Below are positions 7,596 through 8,554 of a stretch of DNA of 8,554 nt, piece by piece. The notes beneath the pieces are model-generated. The model searched no databases. It had not been told where the DNA came from and saw nothing but the letters and a program-made list of their open reading frames with translations. The stretch's first letter is position 1, and every line of letters starts with the position of its first letter. Source of the DNA: CAYPIE01 sp964410665 (lineage in GTDB: Bacteria; Planctomycetota; Planctomycetia; Gemmatales; Gemmataceae); assembly GCA_964410665.1 (NCBI GenBank), contig CAYPIE010000160.1, positions 1-8,554 on the forward strand. Direction: 5' to 3'. The translations under genes and the position numbers were made by a program.

Positions 7596-8134
7596 CGGTC
7601 GGCCCTCCGGCCCCGTAATCGTCCCTCGATGCAGGCAAGCAGCGCGGAGCGGAGCCGGTGGAGCGTGACCTTGAGACCACCCACGCTCCGTCCGGCTCGG
7701 GCTGCGAACTCGGCCAGCGTTCCGGTTTGTGCGTAACGATGGAGGAGCAGCTCCCGGTCCGCTTCACGTAGTTGCCGCAAGCACTCCGTCAGCGCTTCCT
7801 GTCGCTCCTGGAAGTCGTCCGGGATGTCGGCCAACTCACGGGTGATGGTCTGCTCCAACTCGTCGCTGAAGACGAGGCGGGCGTCTCGGGCCTGGCGCTT
7901 GCGATAGTTCAACACCTCGTACCGGGCGATACGGAACGCCCACGCCTTGAAGTTCGTCCCCGGTTCGAACGCGGCCCGCTTTTCCCAGATGGTCGCGTTC
8001 GCTTGCTGGGCGACGTCGCGCGCGGCCGAGTCGCCTGGCAGCAGGGAGCGGACGTAGGCCAACAGCGGCACTTGGACGGCCGTCAGTTGTCCGACGAAGC
8101 GGGCGTCCATCGACTCGGATTCACTGCGTTCCAT
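7592..8134 (-). CDS. ECF sigma-70 family factor, Rhodopirellula/Verrucomicrobium type
   Basis: The 180-residue product directs RNA polymerase to specific promoters. Sigma region 2 spans about 13-80, with LLAYVRSLLPGDSAARDVAQQAN (24-46) and the hallmark FEPGTNFKAWAFRIARYEVLNYRKR (56-80), the most recognisable signature of this planctomycete/verrucomicrobial group. Region 4 spans about 112-168, with LREADRELLLHRYAQTGTLAEFA and the DNA-binding helix-turn-helix AGRSVGGLKVTLHRLRSAL (147-165). Its length is normal for the group, and there is no C-terminal extension. The stop codon overlaps the next gene's ATG in an ATGA, so sigma factor and putative anti-sigma factor should be made together. The ATG at 8134 has no Shine-Dalgarno sequence; ATG 8110, eight codons later, also fits and would start MDARFV, where many relatives begin. 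Inference: it transcribes its own operon and perhaps other surface genes. Confidence 0.93.
   Translation of the reverse strand: MERSESESMDARFVGQLTAVQVPLLAYVRSLLPGDSAARDVAQQANATIWEKRAAFEPGTNFKAWAFRIARYEVLNYRKRQARDARLVFSDELEQTITRELADIPDDFQERQEALTECLRQLREADRELLLHRYAQTGTLAEFAARAGRSVGGLKVTLHRLRSALLACIEGRLRGRRADR
7603..7608 (-). promoter_or_regulatory. Shine-Dalgarno site of the FecR/LamG gene
   Basis: On the - strand, GGAGGG lies 7 bases before the ATG at 7595, within the last codons of the sigma factor gene. It is the best-spaced site in the block. Together with the ATGA overlap it suggests that the putative anti-sigma factor is translated efficiently and coupled to the sigma factor. Confidence 0.7.
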
Positions 8135-8146
8135 TTAGGGAAATGC

Positions 8147-8178
8147 CGGTTCGGCCCAGAAGGTTAACCAGAATCGTA
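8147..8178 (-). repeat. Proximal copy of an imperfect direct repeat before the sigma gene
   Basis: Read on the - strand, this copy is AGAATCGTA's complement TACGATTCT, then TTAACC, 9 bases, then GAACCG. The same three words in the same order occur at 8316-8292, with the first two overlapping by one base and a 5-base gap before the third. This copy contains the palindrome GGTTAACC (8162-8169) and the candidate -10 hexamer TACGAT. It could be a duplicated control element or a degenerate repeat. Confidence 0.4.
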
Positions 8179-8201
8179 CGGATTGGAGGCCGTGAGGCCA
8201 A
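8173..8201 (-). promoter_or_regulatory. Candidate housekeeping-type promoter of the sigma-factor operon
   Basis: On the - strand, TTGGCC (8201-8196) is followed after exactly 17 bases by TACGAT (8178-8173). Each hexamer matches four of six consensus bases of TTGACA and TATAAT. Transcription would begin near 8166, leaving a leader of about 32 bases before the ATG at 8134. No clear ECF-type GGAAC plus CGTC pair was seen at suitable spacing, so autoregulation by the encoded sigma factor is not shown by the sequence. Confidence 0.35.
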
Positions 8202-8278
8202 GGTGGCGGCGAAGCCGTCTCGGTCAATCGACGAAGGCTCTCTCGAAGAGCGGGAGGGAGCTGCCCGAAGCCGCTGAG

Positions 8279-8297
8279 GAACCGTTTTGGTCGGTTC
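8279..8297. repeat. Operator-like dyad GAACCG-N7-CGGTTC
   Basis: GAACCG (8279-8284) and CGGTTC (8292-8297) form a perfect 6-bp inverted repeat around TTTTGGT. The right arm belongs to the distal copy of the direct repeat. It lies about 145 bases upstream of the sigma gene start. A dyad of this size could bind a dimeric regulator or form a small hairpin, but short dyads also arise by chance. Confidence 0.3.
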
Positions 8298-8316
8298 GAT
8301 GTGGTTAAGAATCGTA
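8292..8316 (-). repeat. Distal copy of the imperfect direct repeat
   Basis: On the - strand it reads TACGATTCTTAACC, 5 bases, then GAACCG, matching the proximal copy at 8178-8147 apart from spacing. The two copies start about 138 bases apart. Here TACGAT has no good -35 hexamer 16-18 bases upstream, so this copy is less likely to be a promoter itself. Confidence 0.4.
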
Positions 8317-8426
8317 AGTCGAGGTGTCATGATCTGCCTGCGCCCGCACCGGAGGGTCAAGGACACGAGTTTGAGCCGGTTGACCACCAACTCGGTCTTC
8401 ATCCCTTTGCCCTTCTCAGGGCGGCC

Positions 8427-8466
8427 GGGCCGGCCCTCTCTTTACGGCCGGTATTAGAGGGCCCTC
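8427..8466. repeat. GC-rich cluster of mutually exclusive inverted repeats
   Basis: GGCCCTCT (8432-8439) pairs perfectly with AGAGGGCC (8456-8463) across a 16-base loop. CCGGCC (8430-8435) can instead pair with GGCCGG (8446-8451) across 10 bases; the two stems share 8432-8435, so only one can form. The 10-base palindromes GGGCCGGCCC (8427-8436) and GAGGGCCCTC (8457-8466) flank the cluster. No T run follows on either strand, so a rho-independent terminator is not supported. The role is unknown. Confidence 0.4.
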
Positions 8467-8554
8467 CGGGGGTGTGTAGCTTCGAAGCAGCGGGGGTCAG
8501 CCCAAAGGTGTTCGGCACGATGATTGCTGGTGGAGATTCTCCGCGCTTTTCAAC

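Larger units (their letters stand above)
8135..8554. other. Leader and upstream region of the sigma-factor operon
   Basis: These 420 bases hold no convincing gene. They carry a candidate promoter near 8173-8201, a motif present twice (8147-8178 and 8292-8316), a 6-bp dyad (8279-8297) and a GC-rich set of competing inverted repeats (8427-8466). A frame of 93 codons (8402-8121) and another entering from the right edge (8554-8399) are open on the - strand, but their overall codon use and composition do not look like the genes of the block. An ATG at 8520 (+) is followed by only 10 complete codons before the window ends and cannot be judged. Confidence 0.5.

Noticed and set aside
8277..8300. ECF-type promoter based on GAACC
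   Set aside because: No CGTC-like -10 element lies at the right distance on either reading, so only the dyad is reported.
8121..8402. 93-codon frame as a real gene
   Set aside because: After the first 23 codons the third positions lose GC bias, the product is rich in Arg, Pro and Ser without a known domain, and it covers the promoter and repeats. Kept only as a low-interest finding.

Overview
The window looks like chromosomal DNA of a planctomycete (Planctomycetota). The main evidence is one gene set found mainly in this phylum and its close relatives: a Rhodopirellula/Verrucomicrobium-type ECF sigma factor, a membrane protein with FecR and LamG-like domains, a large secreted protein with planctomycete cytochrome c, DUF1549 and DUF1553 domains, and a DUF1501 protein. 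The DNA is GC-rich and codons in the real genes mostly end in G or C. The family or genus cannot be fixed from this sequence.

Layout, left to right. Positions 1-64 hold the last 20 codons of an unidentified + strand gene. Positions 65-575 show no supportable gene. Positions 576-1661 (+) encode a secreted SGNH-type sialate O-acetylesterase-like protein. It converges, across a 64-base gap, on a four-gene block on the - strand that fills 1726-8134. In transcription order the block is sigma factor (8134-7592), FecR/LamG membrane protein (7595-5970), cytochrome/DUF1549/DUF1553 protein (5983-3131) and DUF1501 protein (3123-1726). Positions 8135-8554 are the leader of this block. They carry a plausible promoter, a repeated motif and several inverted repeats, but no convincing gene.

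How the genes fit together. The four - strand genes have junctions of -4, -14 and +7 bases, and three of the four start codons follow a clear Shine-Dalgarno sequence. They are therefore very likely one mRNA with coupled translation. Inference: the FecR/LamG protein crosses the inner membrane once and acts as anti-sigma factor and sensor for the sigma factor. The two downstream proteins, exported by apparent Sec and Tat signals, would be the periplasmic or surface effectors. The esterase next door is also exported and may act on a decorated polysaccharide, but nothing in the sequence proves shared regulation or substrate. The DUF1501 and DUF1549/DUF1553 families have no biochemical role I can name with confidence, so this cassette is the least understood part of the window.

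I saw no tRNA, rRNA, CRISPR array, insertion sequence or convincing rho-independent terminator.
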